Positions 16,276-24,391 of a DNA stretch of 50,890 nt are shown here, in pieces; position 1 is the stretch's first letter, and the number at the start of each line of letters is the position of its first letter. The notes beneath the pieces were generated by a model. The model had not been told where the DNA came from. It made no database searches and worked only from the letters and a program-made list of their open reading frames with translations. Source of the DNA: an uncultured Pseudoxanthomonas sp. (lineage in GTDB: Bacteria; Pseudomonadota; Gammaproteobacteria; Xanthomonadales; Xanthomonadaceae); the NCBI GenBank assembly GCA_946479745.1, contig CAMLGZ010000026.1, positions 1 through 50,890 of the forward strand, read 5' to 3'. Position numbers and translations under genes: made by a program.

Positions 16276-16652
16276 GTCTTACGATGCTGCCCACGGACTA
16301 CCGCTGGGAATCTCTTTGGGAGGGCCAAGCCTTGATTCTGCATGGAGTGGCTCCGTATCCCTGCCGCTGCGCTAACTGGGTTCCTTTGCCCGGTGGTGGC
16401 GGCTTCCTGCTTCATTTCGGCGTTAGGGATGGTTTGCCGCAGCAGCGAACGTTCGCAACGGACGCCGGGGCCATTCGTTTTGCGGAGGCTTGGGCGGTCA
16501 AATGGGATGCCGAAATCCGAAGGGTCGTCGCAAACAAGTGCAACACTGCATATGCCGTTCGATTACCTTCACCGGAAGTCGCTAGGGAGGCGGCCAGCCG
16601 AGACTACGCTCGCCGCAGGGGACACCGGAAAGATTGGTTCAAGCAGAAGTAG
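16272..16652 (+). CDS. Hypothetical 126-aa protein
   Basis: The frame opens with TTG at 16272, overlapping the previous stop by 4 bp; an ATG at 16284 (MLPTDYRWESLW) is an equally good start. The N-terminal half is Trp/Pro/Gly-rich and beta-like (LILHGVAPYPC, WVPLPGGGGFLLHFGV), the C-terminal half is helical and basic (EAASRDYARRRGHRKDW). No family is recognised. Coupling to the 71-aa gene suggests a two-gene unit. Confidence 0.55.
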   Translation: MSLTMLPTDYRWESLWEGQALILHGVAPYPCRCANWVPLPGGGGFLLHFGVRDGLPQQRTFATDAGAIRFAEAWAVKWDAEIRRVVANKCNTAYAVRLPSPEVAREAASRDYARRRGHRKDWFKQK

Positions 16653-16845
16653 AAAGCCCCCGGCCCAGCTTCACGGCTTACTCAAGACCGCGCCCTGATC
16701 CTGTTGCTGAGTGGCATCCATTGCTGGTGCAAAGGCGTGCTGCCGGGGGCATGTACAGATTAGCGATATGCCCCTGCGCCCGTAATCGGCCAACTGCCTT
16801 TCCAACTGTAGGAAAAGCCTGAGACGTTCGGCAGTAGTTGCAGAT
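16653..16845. other. Short intergenic stretch with a long-range stem
   Basis: GCCCCCGGC (about 16655-16663) can pair with GCCGGGGGC (about 16742-16750) across roughly 78 nt. It lies downstream of the 126-aa gene and of the 51-aa gene (minus strand), so it may be a bidirectional terminator. No gene is visible. Confidence 0.4.
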
Positions 16846-17001
16846 CTAGCTGGATACCCGCCGGACGGCGTGAGCTATGTAACCCGCGTACTGTGCCTGT
16901 GCAATTCGGCGAGCGTCATCCGGTGTCGCCGCGTTGACCTCTACGGCCATCGTCCCTGATCCGCCACCAGTTCTGCCCAGCGCTATTTCATACCGAGCCA
17001 T
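16846..17001 (-). CDS. Small 51-aa protein, copy 2 of a paralogous pair
   Basis: The minus-strand ATG at 16999-17001 opens MARYEIALGRTGGGSGTM, continuing to a TAG at 16846-16848. About 28 residues match the 53-aa protein at 11923-12084 (LGRxGGGSGT, VNA, TPD, ARR, AQ, GY). The start codon overlaps the last codons of the resolvase gene in another frame, so translation may be coupled to the resolvase. Two such proteins in one element, each tied to a different operon, suggest a real and retained function. None is known to me. Confidence 0.77.
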   Translation of the reverse strand: MARYEIALGRTGGGSGTMAVEVNAATPDDARRIAQAQYAGYIAHAVRRVSS

Positions 17002-17560
17002 GCGTAGGCTCCTGCAACGCCCGGTATACGCTGCTACGGCTCACAGAGAAGCGCTCCGTGAGCTGTTCGATACTGAATCCATCCTCCTGCCGCATCTGGC
17101 GTATACGAGCCATCTGAGCCTCATTCAACGCGTTCTTGCGGCCAAATTTGATGCCCTTCTTCTGGGCGAGTGCGATACCGTCCCTTTGGCGCTCCATACG
17201 GATATCCGCCTCGAACTCAGCGAAGGCTCCCAGCAGCGAGAACATCAATCGTCCTTCGGACGTGGTTGTATCCAAGCCTTGGTCCAAGACCTTCAGGCTG
17301 ACCCTCTTCTGCTTTAGACGGTCGGAAATCTTGGCAAGGTCGAGTACCGAGCGAGCCATGCGATCGAGCCGGCAAATGACCAGCACATCCCCCTCCCTGA
17401 CGAACTCCAAGCAAGCTAGCAGTTCGGGGCGGTTCTCTGCCTGCCTCCCAGAGCGCTTCTCCTTGAAGACCTTGCTGCAGCCCGCCTTGGTGAGCTTATC
17501 GAGCTGGACATCCAGCGACTGTCCGGCTGAGCTGACACGGGCATAGCCAACGATTTCCAT
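16988..17560 (-). CDS. Small serine recombinase (resolvase/invertase family)
   Basis: A 190-aa protein from MEIVGYARVSS. The catalytic Ser is in YARVSSAGQS; the other active-site motifs are RLDRMARS and the GRLMF...FEADIRMERQRDG helix, and a C-terminal HTH is present (FSIEQLTERFSVSRSSVYRAL). Such enzymes resolve cointegrates or invert DNA. A frame extension upstream (to 17665) lacks conserved sequence and is rejected. Its stop overlaps the start of the 51-aa gene. Upstream, CTTGTCCCAGAAGG (17565-17578) and GCTGTCCCAAGAGG (17631-17644) are similar direct repeats that could be part of a res site. It is divergent from the SIR2 fusion gene. Confidence 0.9.
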   Translation of the reverse strand: MEIVGYARVSSAGQSLDVQLDKLTKAGCSKVFKEKRSGRQAENRPELLACLEFVREGDVLVICRLDRMARSVLDLAKISDRLKQKRVSLKVLDQGLDTTTSEGRLMFSLLGAFAEFEADIRMERQRDGIALAQKKGIKFGRKNALNEAQMARIRQMRQEDGFSIEQLTERFSVSRSSVYRALQEPTHGSV

Positions 17561-17564
17561 AAGA

Positions 17565-17644
17565 CTTGTCCCAGAAGGTCTAGAGGATGGGATTGTATCA
17601 TTGTGGAATGACTTGTGACACATTTTTTGGGCTGTCCCAAGAGG
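17565..17644. promoter_or_regulatory. Candidate res-like repeat region of the resolvase
   Basis: Two related direct repeats (TGTCCCA-A-GG consensus) lie 66 bp apart immediately upstream of the resolvase start, the usual location of res subsites. It also forms the divergent promoter region for the SIR2 fusion gene. No binding evidence exists, so this is a low-confidence call. Confidence 0.35.
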
Positions 17645-17731
17645 TATACAAATAGGAACGACCACGAGCGATAGGGCTGGCTTGCCCTACGACGTATGCT
17701 TGAGCGCTATAGGGGTGACTAAGGCTGCTGT

Positions 17732-20700
17732 ATGACGCTGGACGCGGGACTCATTGAAGAAGTTAAGACTGGAAGAGCCGTTCTTTTCTTGGGTGCAGGC
17801 GCTTCCCTAGGTGCCACGGACAAAAGTGGCAATTTGATCCCTGACACAGACCAGTTAGGGAAGCTGATATGTGCAGAGTTCCTCGGGCCGCAATACGCGG
17901 GCTTGGATTTCTTCAATACGTGCGACTACGCCATTACAGCTAAAAGTGGCCGCGAGCTGCAGAGGTTTATAAAGGAAACGTTAGAGCCATTCGAACCAGC
18001 GCGATTTCATCTAAAAATTCCTGATTTTCATTGGGCAGGTCTTGCTACCACCAACTTTGATTTAATCGTGGAGCGCGCCTACAAGGCCGCAGCTCATCCG
18101 CTGCAGCGTCTTAAACCGCTCATTAGAGACGTTGCAAATTTCATGGATACGCTGGAGAAGGGAGACCTTCTTTACCTGAAGCTGCATGGCTGTATTACCG
18201 CCTACGAGCAAATATCGCCCGGCATGGTCTTCAGTACTCAAGCAATCCTTAGACATCGAGATGGCCGAGCGGCGCAGTTCGCCGAATTCTTGGAATGGGC
18301 GCGAGGGAAGACAGTACTTTTCGCTGGCTATTCAATTAGCGACCACAACATGCGTCAGCTAATTGATGAAGTAATTAAAGAAGGGGACACGCGTCCGAAG
18401 CACTACATAATCAAACCAAACATCCTAGAGTTTGAAAAACAATATTGGGCCGAGCGACGATTCACCGTTGTTGACTCAACCTTCGAGGCATTCATCGACG
18501 AGCTTGATGCGGCGATTCCTAAAGCTACCCGCATGCTCGCGGGAGCAAAAAAGAAGGAGTCCACTTCGTTATCAAAGTTCATTGCAAGCAATAAGCAAGA
18601 AAGCCATTTACTAGACAGTTACCTCCAGACCGGTGCCGAACATGTTTCCAGTGAAACAGCAGCCCAAGCGGGAAGTGCAAAGAAATTTTTCAGCGGATTT
18701 GATTTGGGTTGGTACCCGATTGAACATCAGTTGGATTTTTCCCGCTCATTGACTAGCACAATACTTCATGAGCAGGTCGTCACTGCGAGCACGCCAGTAT
18801 CTCCACGTCTAGTAGTTCTCAAGGCGCATGCTGGCGCGGGTAAGAGTGTATTGCTTCGCAGAGTGGCTTGGGATGCCGCCAAACGGCTGAACAAGCTGGT
18901 CATATTCGTTCCAAGCAACGGATTCGTAAATGTTCAGGCATTGCAGGAGCTGTCCGAGCTGACCCAAGAAACGATCTTCTTGATAGTGGAAGACCTCACT
19001 CTGGTGGCTGACGGAGTCCTTGACGCTCTGAACGGCTTCAAAAAATCCAAACACCAACTCATTGTGATTGGCGGTGCTCGTTTCAACGAATGGAACATTC
19101 GCGCCCAGTCACTTGATGCAGCGATCACTTCCGAGTATGAACTTAAATACCTCAATCATCGCGAAGTTGAGGATCTTCTTGTTCTGTTGGAGCTAAATGA
19201 TTGCCTAGGTGAACTTGAGCACCTCAAGCAAGACCAGAGAGTTAAGCAATTTGAAGAGGTATATGGTCGACAGCTACTCGTCGCTTTGCATGAAGCAACG
19301 CGCAACTCGCAGTTTGCAGACGTGATCCTCGATGAATATCGAAAGATCACGCCACCGGAAGCTCAAATACTCTATGCGGATATATGCGCCCTCAATCGCT
19401 TCGGGTCACCTGTCCGAGCCGGGCTAATCTCTCGCGTCCACGGTATAAATTTTGAACAATTTCAGCAGCGCTTCTTTAGACCGCTAGAACAAGTCGTTGC
19501 TCTTGAAGAGGACAAACGTAGCGGCGATTGGATATATCGAGCGCGCCACCCATACATCGCTGAGATGCTATACGGTCAGGTATTTGTAACGCCAGAAGAT
19601 CGCTTCGACAATCACACGAAGCTCATTACACGGCTAAACCCGGCCTATTCCTATGACCGCCGGATAATTGGTGACCTGTTGCGTGGGAGCAAGCTGGCGG
19701 AATCGTTTCCTGATATCGCACAAGGGATAGCCATCTACGACTTGGCTTTGGATGCATTGGGTGAAGAGGCGCATATCTATCATCAGATGGGCATCTACCT
19801 CATGAAACGTGGGCATGACATAAAAACATTGGGCCAAGCCGAGGATGCCTTAAAGCGCGCGAATGAGATTGCTCCATCGGACAGAACCATTCGACATTCA
19901 CTCGCGGAGCTGGCTTTGTCGAGATCAAGAATTTCAGTTGATCCTATCGAGCGTGCAGCATGGCGAGGCGAGGCTATAAAAAGAGCGCAGCCGCTCATTG
20001 GGTCTTCTAATGGGTCTCATGCATATCACACGATTGCGAAAGCTCAAACTAGCGCCCTAAATGATGCTCTCGATTTGCCAAACGACGACGCCTTAACTGG
20101 CGACCTAGTGAGCGAAACTATTAAAGCCGCGGAGGAAGCCATCCGGGCCGGGCTAAGTCATTTTCCCGGTGATTCGCATCTGCTGTCTGAGGAAGCTCGA
20201 TTAGCTGAACTTCTCGAGAATGACGAGCGTGCGGAGAGAGCGCTGAAGCGTGCTTTTGATTCCAACAAGAAGAGTCAACTAATCGCCAAGCGTTACGCAG
20301 TGGTACTTAAGGCGAGAAACAAGCTTGGAGATGCCAGAGAAGTACTGCGAGAAGCGCTTGAATTCAATCCATTTAGTCAGGATTTGAACTTTGACTTCGC
20401 TCAGCTTGAGCGAGCCATAGACCCGGGCATAGATGCTAACGACCCAGAGAAGTTACTGAGTTATTTCTTGAGGTCATTCGCAAAGGGAGACAAGAACTAT
20501 CGAGCACAACTTCTCTGCGCCCGGCAGTTCGCGTTGGCTGGGAAACATCAAGAAGCTAAGGCAATTTTCGATTTGCTGAAAGTGGCGCCTGTTCCGTTCA
20601 AAACCAGAACCTACGTCAAGGAAGAAGTAAAGCTGTCAGATGGCACGCTTCGAGCCTACAACGGCATAGTGACGAGCAGGCGAGATTCGTACGGATTCAT

Positions 20701-20851
20701 TCAACTCGATAGCAACGGAATAAGCTGCTATTTCAATGCATACTCGATGAAAGATGGTGCGGACTTGCCACCAGTCGGAACGCGAGTATCCCAACATTTG
20801 GGCTTCTCGTTCAATGGGCCAGCAAGTGTCGACGTTGAAGTGATTCATTGA
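17732..20851 (+). CDS. SIR2 / P-loop NTPase / TPR / cold-shock-like fusion protein (candidate defence effector)
   Basis: A 1039-aa protein with four regions. The SIR2 domain (about 10-260) has FLGAGAS at 19-25, ATTNFD with Asn108, LHGC with His152, and GYSISDHNMRQL at 199-210; NAD-binding and the NADase pair seen in defence SIR2 proteins are therefore present. A P-loop NTPase (about 320-620) has AHAGAGKS at 365-372 and Walker B FLIVED at 416-421, in a STAND-like context. A TPR-rich sensor region spans about 640-960. The last ~65 residues resemble a cold-shock OB fold (YNGIVTSRRDSYGFI, CYFNAYS, FNGPASVDVEV). AAGG lies 7 bp before the ATG. SIR2-STAND proteins deplete NAD when they sense phage (established for relatives). 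The cold-shock-like tail is unusual and may sense nucleic acid (inference). Confidence 0.85.
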   Translation: MTLDAGLIEEVKTGRAVLFLGAGASLGATDKSGNLIPDTDQLGKLICAEFLGPQYAGLDFFNTCDYAITAKSGRELQRFIKETLEPFEPARFHLKIPDFHWAGLATTNFDLIVERAYKAAAHPLQRLKPLIRDVANFMDTLEKGDLLYLKLHGCITAYEQISPGMVFSTQAILRHRDGRAAQFAEFLEWARGKTVLFAGYSISDHNMRQLIDEVIKEGDTRPKHYIIKPNILEFEKQYWAERRFTVVDSTFEAFIDELDAAIPKATRMLAGAKKKESTSLSKFIASNKQESHLLDSYLQTGAEHVSSETAAQAGSAKKFFSGFDLGWYPIEHQLDFSRSLTSTILHEQVVTASTPVSPRLVVLKAHAGAGKSVLLRRVAWDAAKRLNKLVIFVPSNGFVNVQALQELSELTQETIFLIVEDLTLVADGVLDALNGFKKSKHQLIVIGGARFNEWNIRAQSLDAAITSEYELKYLNHREVEDLLVLLELNDCLGELEHLKQDQRVKQFEEVYGRQLLVALHEATRNSQFADVILDEYRKITPPEAQILYADICALNRFGSPVRAGLISRVHGINFEQFQQRFFRPLEQVVALEEDKRSGDWIYRARHPYIAEMLYGQVFVTPEDRFDNHTKLITRLNPAYSYDRRIIGDLLRGSKLAESFPDIAQGIAIYDLALDALGEEAHIYHQMGIYLMKRGHDIKTLGQAEDALKRANEIAPSDRTIRHSLAELALSRSRISVDPIERAAWRGEAIKRAQPLIGSSNGSHAYHTIAKAQTSALNDALDLPNDDALTGDLVSETIKAAEEAIRAGLSHFPGDSHLLSEEARLAELLENDERAERALKRAFDSNKKSQLIAKRYAVVLKARNKLGDAREVLREALEFNPFSQDLNFDFAQLERAIDPGIDANDPEKLLSYFLRSFAKGDKNYRAQLLCARQFALAGKHQEAKAIFDLLKVAPVPFKTRTYVKEEVKLSDGTLRAYNGIVTSRRDSYGFIQLDSNGISCYFNAYSMKDGADLPPVGTRVSQHLGFSFNGPASVDVEVIH

Positions 20852-20916
20852 CGCGAATGGTCATCGAGCTTGCAGCCGCAAAAAGCAAAAGCGATTGCCG
20901 CTACCGAATCTAAGGC

Positions 20917-22923
20917 TCAGAGGCCAAGCTTCTGGAAGAATATTTTGTTTCGCATTCCGGCGTCTTTTAGGACTTTGTCCCAGCTAAGAACTTCGATATA
21001 AAGATTTATGTTGCTGTACCAGTTGAACCAACCAAGCGAGTCAGGCATCACCTTGAAATCTTTCTCGCGTTTAAGCCAGTTTTTTACCTTCTCAGTTAAG
21101 TCGCAAACCACGTATCCGTAGAATGGGGTGTTCTCAGCCACGAGTATATTCCGGCCTTGCGGTGTTCTGAATTTTCCGTCCTGAATATTGTTGACATACC
21201 GAATGATCTGTTCGACAGGGTCTTCTTTGGACGAGGCGTTTGCAAAGTCGTCCCGCTGTGGTTTCTTGAATTCAAATATCGTGACCGGATTGCTAGCTTC
21301 ATTATCACCGCGGTATGCAAAAGGGTGGTCATAAGCAATCAAATCAGGTCGTTCCGATTTGCCTCCATTTAATGGGACATCGGATGATAGGTACCTTGTG
21401 AAGTTTAAGCGCTCATCGAGCAGCCATAAGTTATGTCCAACATACTCGACTGAATCACTATCATTATTCCTAGGAAATATGATGTCGTGGACAAAACCCT
21501 CGCTTTCGTATGCGCTAGCTGAGGTCAACTGTAAGCTCTTCTCAAAGAGAGCCAGAACATTCTTCCTAAGCGCCACATAGTGAACTAGATCGTTCTTGCT
21601 GCTTTCCGAAATTAGCTCGACGACACTTGCAATGTTGGATTCGAAATGAGCAACATCTCCATCATTCAGAATGCTGCCAACCTCCCTGCGAATTCTAACT
21701 TCGTCCTTGAACTTTTCCTCTTGGAGCTTGGCTTCTATTTGTTCATTGGTCGGATTGTAGGGAAACGCATTTAGATCTACCTTCTTGAGAATGGATCTAT
21801 GCCAAGGCGCGTCGCTCTCGACATAAGATGCTATTTGTGCCGCCTTCTTTTCCTGCCGTGATGTGACTTCGGAGGAAATCGCGGCCTTCGTCAGCTCCGC
21901 TGCTTTTGCTTCAATCTGTGATTGGGACACGCCCAAAATCGCGTCACTATCTTTGTGAAACTCAAAGCCTCCGCGCTCGAGTGACACGTGGTCATTCAAG
22001 TAGTCTCCAAATACGTAGGTCTTAATGACATAGTTCCGGCCCGCGTCCGGAGTGCCGTCGCTGCGCTTCTCGTAGAAGTCCTCTGCGAACTCTGGGATAT
22101 ACAGTTGGGTAGCTGTTTCGGTAACTTCTCGGTTATGTGCTACGAGGCTAATCTTGCTCTTGGAATTGCGTGGAGAGTAAAGCTTGAAAATACGGACCTG
22201 AAATTGATGGACATTTCCGTTAACTTCAAAATCAAACGAATGGTTCGTCGAACGTAATTCGCTTATGACAGCTCGACTTTCATTCAAATATTCGTTGAGA
22301 ACCACTTCCTCGCTGCCGTCTTCTTCTCTAAGAATGACGCGGGGGCATGCATAGTTCTCGGTAATAAAGTAAGGAAGCAACTTCTCCACTAATCCTCGAG
22401 CAATTGTCGAAATTCGCTTATCAAACCCAACCTTTTTTACTGTGTCTAGGATGATCGTGGTGCCGGTTTGACCTTGAGTGCCGGCGGTTAGCCGTTCGTT
22501 AACAATTATTTCTGTCCCTTTTCCCATATCAAATTGTCGACGACGAAGAAGTCCACCGTCGGAAAACGTGCTATCAACTGTGACGTTCTCAAAGTATTTT
22601 AGGCAGGTGAAGCGTCCAAACCCCTTTCCACCCTGACTCAACTTATTGTCCGTATAAAGCGTGTCAAAGGCGTCACGGTTTGCCGTGTCGAATCCAATTC
22701 CATTGTCGGTAACAAGGATAGATTCGACGGGAGGTATGGACAGTCCCTCGGCATCAAGCTCTTGTTGGGGTGAGCGCCTCACCGTCACAGTTACTAGGCC
22801 GTTCTCTATCCCCGTCGCCTCTATTGCTTGAATTGCATTGACGACCAATTCTATAACTGGTGTGTAGATAGTGGTGCCGCTTCGGATGTTATCTACAGCG
22901 CGTTTTATGTTGACGTTGCTCAT
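20917..22923 (-). CDS. GHKL (Hsp90-like) ATPase fused to a PD-(D/E)XK-like nuclease domain
   Basis: A 668-aa protein from MSNVNIKR; AAGG lies 8 bp upstream, so the ATG at 22923 is preferred to a GTG three codons earlier. The N-terminal GHKL fold shows the N-box ELVVNAIQA (Glu25, Asn29), DNGIGF (73-78) and the Gly-rich KGFGRF (100-105). A long helical middle (about 330-470) leads to a C-terminal domain with PDLIAYD (Asp527), FEFKKP (Glu551, Lys553) and QIIRYV (Gln572), the layout of a PD-(D/E)XK nuclease similar to Shedu-type enzymes. It resembles MutL/Hsp90-type ATP-gated nucleases of phage-defence islands. It is convergent with the SIR2 fusion gene (65-bp gap), so they are not one operon. 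The role is inferred. Confidence 0.82.
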   Translation of the reverse strand: MSNVNIKRAVDNIRSGTTIYTPVIELVVNAIQAIEATGIENGLVTVTVRRSPQQELDAEGLSIPPVESILVTDNGIGFDTANRDAFDTLYTDNKLSQGGKGFGRFTCLKYFENVTVDSTFSDGGLLRRRQFDMGKGTEIIVNERLTAGTQGQTGTTIILDTVKKVGFDKRISTIARGLVEKLLPYFITENYACPRVILREEDGSEEVVLNEYLNESRAVISELRSTNHSFDFEVNGNVHQFQVRIFKLYSPRNSKSKISLVAHNREVTETATQLYIPEFAEDFYEKRSDGTPDAGRNYVIKTYVFGDYLNDHVSLERGGFEFHKDSDAILGVSQSQIEAKAAELTKAAISSEVTSRQEKKAAQIASYVESDAPWHRSILKKVDLNAFPYNPTNEQIEAKLQEEKFKDEVRIRREVGSILNDGDVAHFESNIASVVELISESSKNDLVHYVALRKNVLALFEKSLQLTSASAYESEGFVHDIIFPRNNDSDSVEYVGHNLWLLDERLNFTRYLSSDVPLNGGKSERPDLIAYDHPFAYRGDNEASNPVTIFEFKKPQRDDFANASSKEDPVEQIIRYVNNIQDGKFRTPQGRNILVAENTPFYGYVVCDLTEKVKNWLKREKDFKVMPDSLGWFNWYSNINLYIEVLSWDKVLKDAGMRNKIFFQKLGL

Positions 22924-23178
22924 TGGCAACACCTTACCTTGTTGGGGTTAGATTCTATGGAACAGACCGCAGGCGACCGTGGAACTAATTGGCAGTGATT
23001 GCAAGACGGAGCCTATCATGGTGGCGCAATGAGTTTATCTCGATGAGGTGGCGAGCCGCTGAGGCACCACTTTCATCAGGTTGATTTGTCTATTTCAGAC
23101 ATTGCGAAGTGCGCCGTTGCCTTGAATATATGCGTCTTCGCCCTTGTATCTTTCTGGTGCATTTGTGTGTTGGCTCGA
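22924..23178. other. Intergenic region upstream of the GHKL-nuclease gene
   Basis: About 255 bp with no supported gene on either strand. It must contain the GHKL promoter (minus strand) and the 3' end region of the 104-aa gene. I see no convincing consensus promoter, tRNA or repeat. Confidence 0.4.
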
Positions 23179-23493
23179 CTATCTAGATTGGTCCCATCTG
23201 TCTAGCGATATTTGTATGCGGGCATTGATGGCTCTAATTGCTTGATAAATTATTGGCGACGGCTGGTAGCCAGTATCCGATAATTTGTTGAGAATTCTAT
23301 TGGCCAGCTCTCGCTCGTCCTCTTCAAGATATATGCAACTGGCTACTAAACCAGACACGTCTGCCTTCTGCAGTTCTTCGATCTCGGGCCACATTAGCTC
23401 TTCGGCCTTTATCATTTCGTAGTTTTGAAAGCAGGGATTTACGCCGCTTAACTTTGTATTGAGTTGCTTTCCTGCTATGTCTCTGAGTTTCAT
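23179..23493 (-). CDS. Hypothetical helical 104-aa protein
   Basis: The start MKLRDIAGKQLN is preceded by AGGTG. The product is mostly helical (EMIKAEELMWPEIEELQKADV, EEDERELANRILNKLSD) and ends IQISLDRWDQSR. I recognise no family. It follows the Rep-like gene by 40 bp on the same strand and may be co-transcribed with it, which would fit a replication or directionality accessory factor, but the sequence gives no direct support. Confidence 0.6.
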   Translation of the reverse strand: MKLRDIAGKQLNTKLSGVNPCFQNYEMIKAEELMWPEIEELQKADVSGLVASCIYLEEDERELANRILNKLSDTGYQPSPIIYQAIRAINARIQISLDRWDQSR

Positions 23494-23533
23494 CCAAGCA
23501 CCTATTCGTATCGCTCTATTTATAGGTGTGTGG

Positions 23534-24046
23534 CTAACAGCATAAGTTTTGCCTTAAATCCAACCCCTCCCTTTTAACGTCGTACGCAAGCGGCCTTCGC
23601 TTCCCGTTTAGTCTTATGACGTCTTTTGTAACGTAATCAGCTAATCCTTCAGGGTCGTAGACGCTCTGCACATCTAGAGTTCCCATGTCTGCCATTGGGA
23701 TTCCTCTGGAGGACTTGAGCCTAAGCGCTGCCATCAAGGCCCGTTTTCGCAAGAAGGATTCGGTGTCAGCCGTTGTACTGCTAAAGCCCCATAACACGCT
23801 GTGTATGTGTGGCTGATGCTCGTAGTACGCTTCCTTCCAAGTTCTTTCAATGAAACAAATGCCCTGTACGTCTCTTTCTAACTTCAGCGGCTTTTGAATT
23901 GATTTGGTAAAAAAATTGAATGTGCTGATCGCTTCTGTATCTGAGTACAAACCATTTAATGTAAGCGTTATAAAGTATTGGGGCTGATTGTTTATTACGT
24001 GGTCTTGCAAGAATGCGGCTGTGTATCTGAGTAGTGTCTTGTCCAT
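23534..24046 (-). CDS. HUH-type Rep-like protein (rolling-circle initiator family)
   Basis: A 170-aa protein showing three ordered motifs: motif 1 QYFITLTLN (23-31), motif 2 HQPHIHSVLWGF with His80 and His82 flanked by hydrophobics, and motif 3 LADYVTKDV with Tyr138 and Lys141. This is the layout of HUH endonucleases that nick one strand to start rolling-circle replication. GAGGAAC lies about 7 bp upstream of the ATG. It is small for a complete Rep (no helicase domain) but typical for plasmid or filamentous-phage initiators. It is placed about 350 bp from attR, with a T-rich hairpin in between that could be its origin. Confidence 0.68.
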   Translation of the reverse strand: MDKTLLRYTAAFLQDHVINNQPQYFITLTLNGLYSDTEAISTFNFFTKSIQKPLKLERDVQGICFIERTWKEAYYEHQPHIHSVLWGFSSTTADTESFLRKRALMAALRLKSSRGIPMADMGTLDVQSVYDPEGLADYVTKDVIRLNGKRRPLAYDVKREGLDLRQNLCC

Positions 24047-24391
24047 TGAAAGTTCCTCTATAGATTTTTCACATAGTTATTCTTATCAGAATCCTTTTGG
24101 AATCCGTTTCGTACTAAGCAGGCACTTGGCTCAACTTAAGGCACCAAAGCTGGTTTGGTTTTCTTATTTAGTAGGAAACGGAGAGCGTGAATTTGCTATT
24201 GAATTTAAGTAGCTCCGGTCGCCGATATTTTTTTCGGCAACTACTACGGCCGGGCTTGATGCGAGGTTGAGAAGCCAAAGCCATCCGAATTGGGGTGGCC
24301 AGACCACAAGGGCGTAAGTGGTAGCCCGCTCTCTCACTCCCCAGCTTCAAGAGAAAGTAGGTCAACGGCGTCTCTTCACATGGGACAGTGA
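24047..24391. other. Non-coding right end of the element with T-rich hairpin
   Basis: About 345 bp without a supported gene. AGTAG (24208-24212) ... GCCGA (24221-24225), a T-rich loop, TCGGC (24234-24238), AA, CTACT (24241-24245) make a two-part hairpin. Small GTGG/CCAC and GGGC/GCCC inverted pairs follow at about 24295-24335. This could be the double-strand origin of the neighbouring Rep-like protein or a terminator. A 65-codon minus frame here (24168-24365) is not supported by any motif. Confidence 0.4.

Noticed and set aside
20917..22923. Naming the GHKL-nuclease as a Shedu, Zorya or Gabija system
   Set aside because: Only the C-terminal motif resembles Shedu; the GHKL fusion and missing partners do not match those systems.
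17732..22923. SIR2 fusion and GHKL-nuclease as one operon-encoded system
   Set aside because: The genes are convergent, with separate promoters; co-function is possible but not indicated.
24168..24365. 65-codon minus frame at the right end of the island
   Set aside because: No motif, no ribosome binding site and structured DNA; treated as non-coding.
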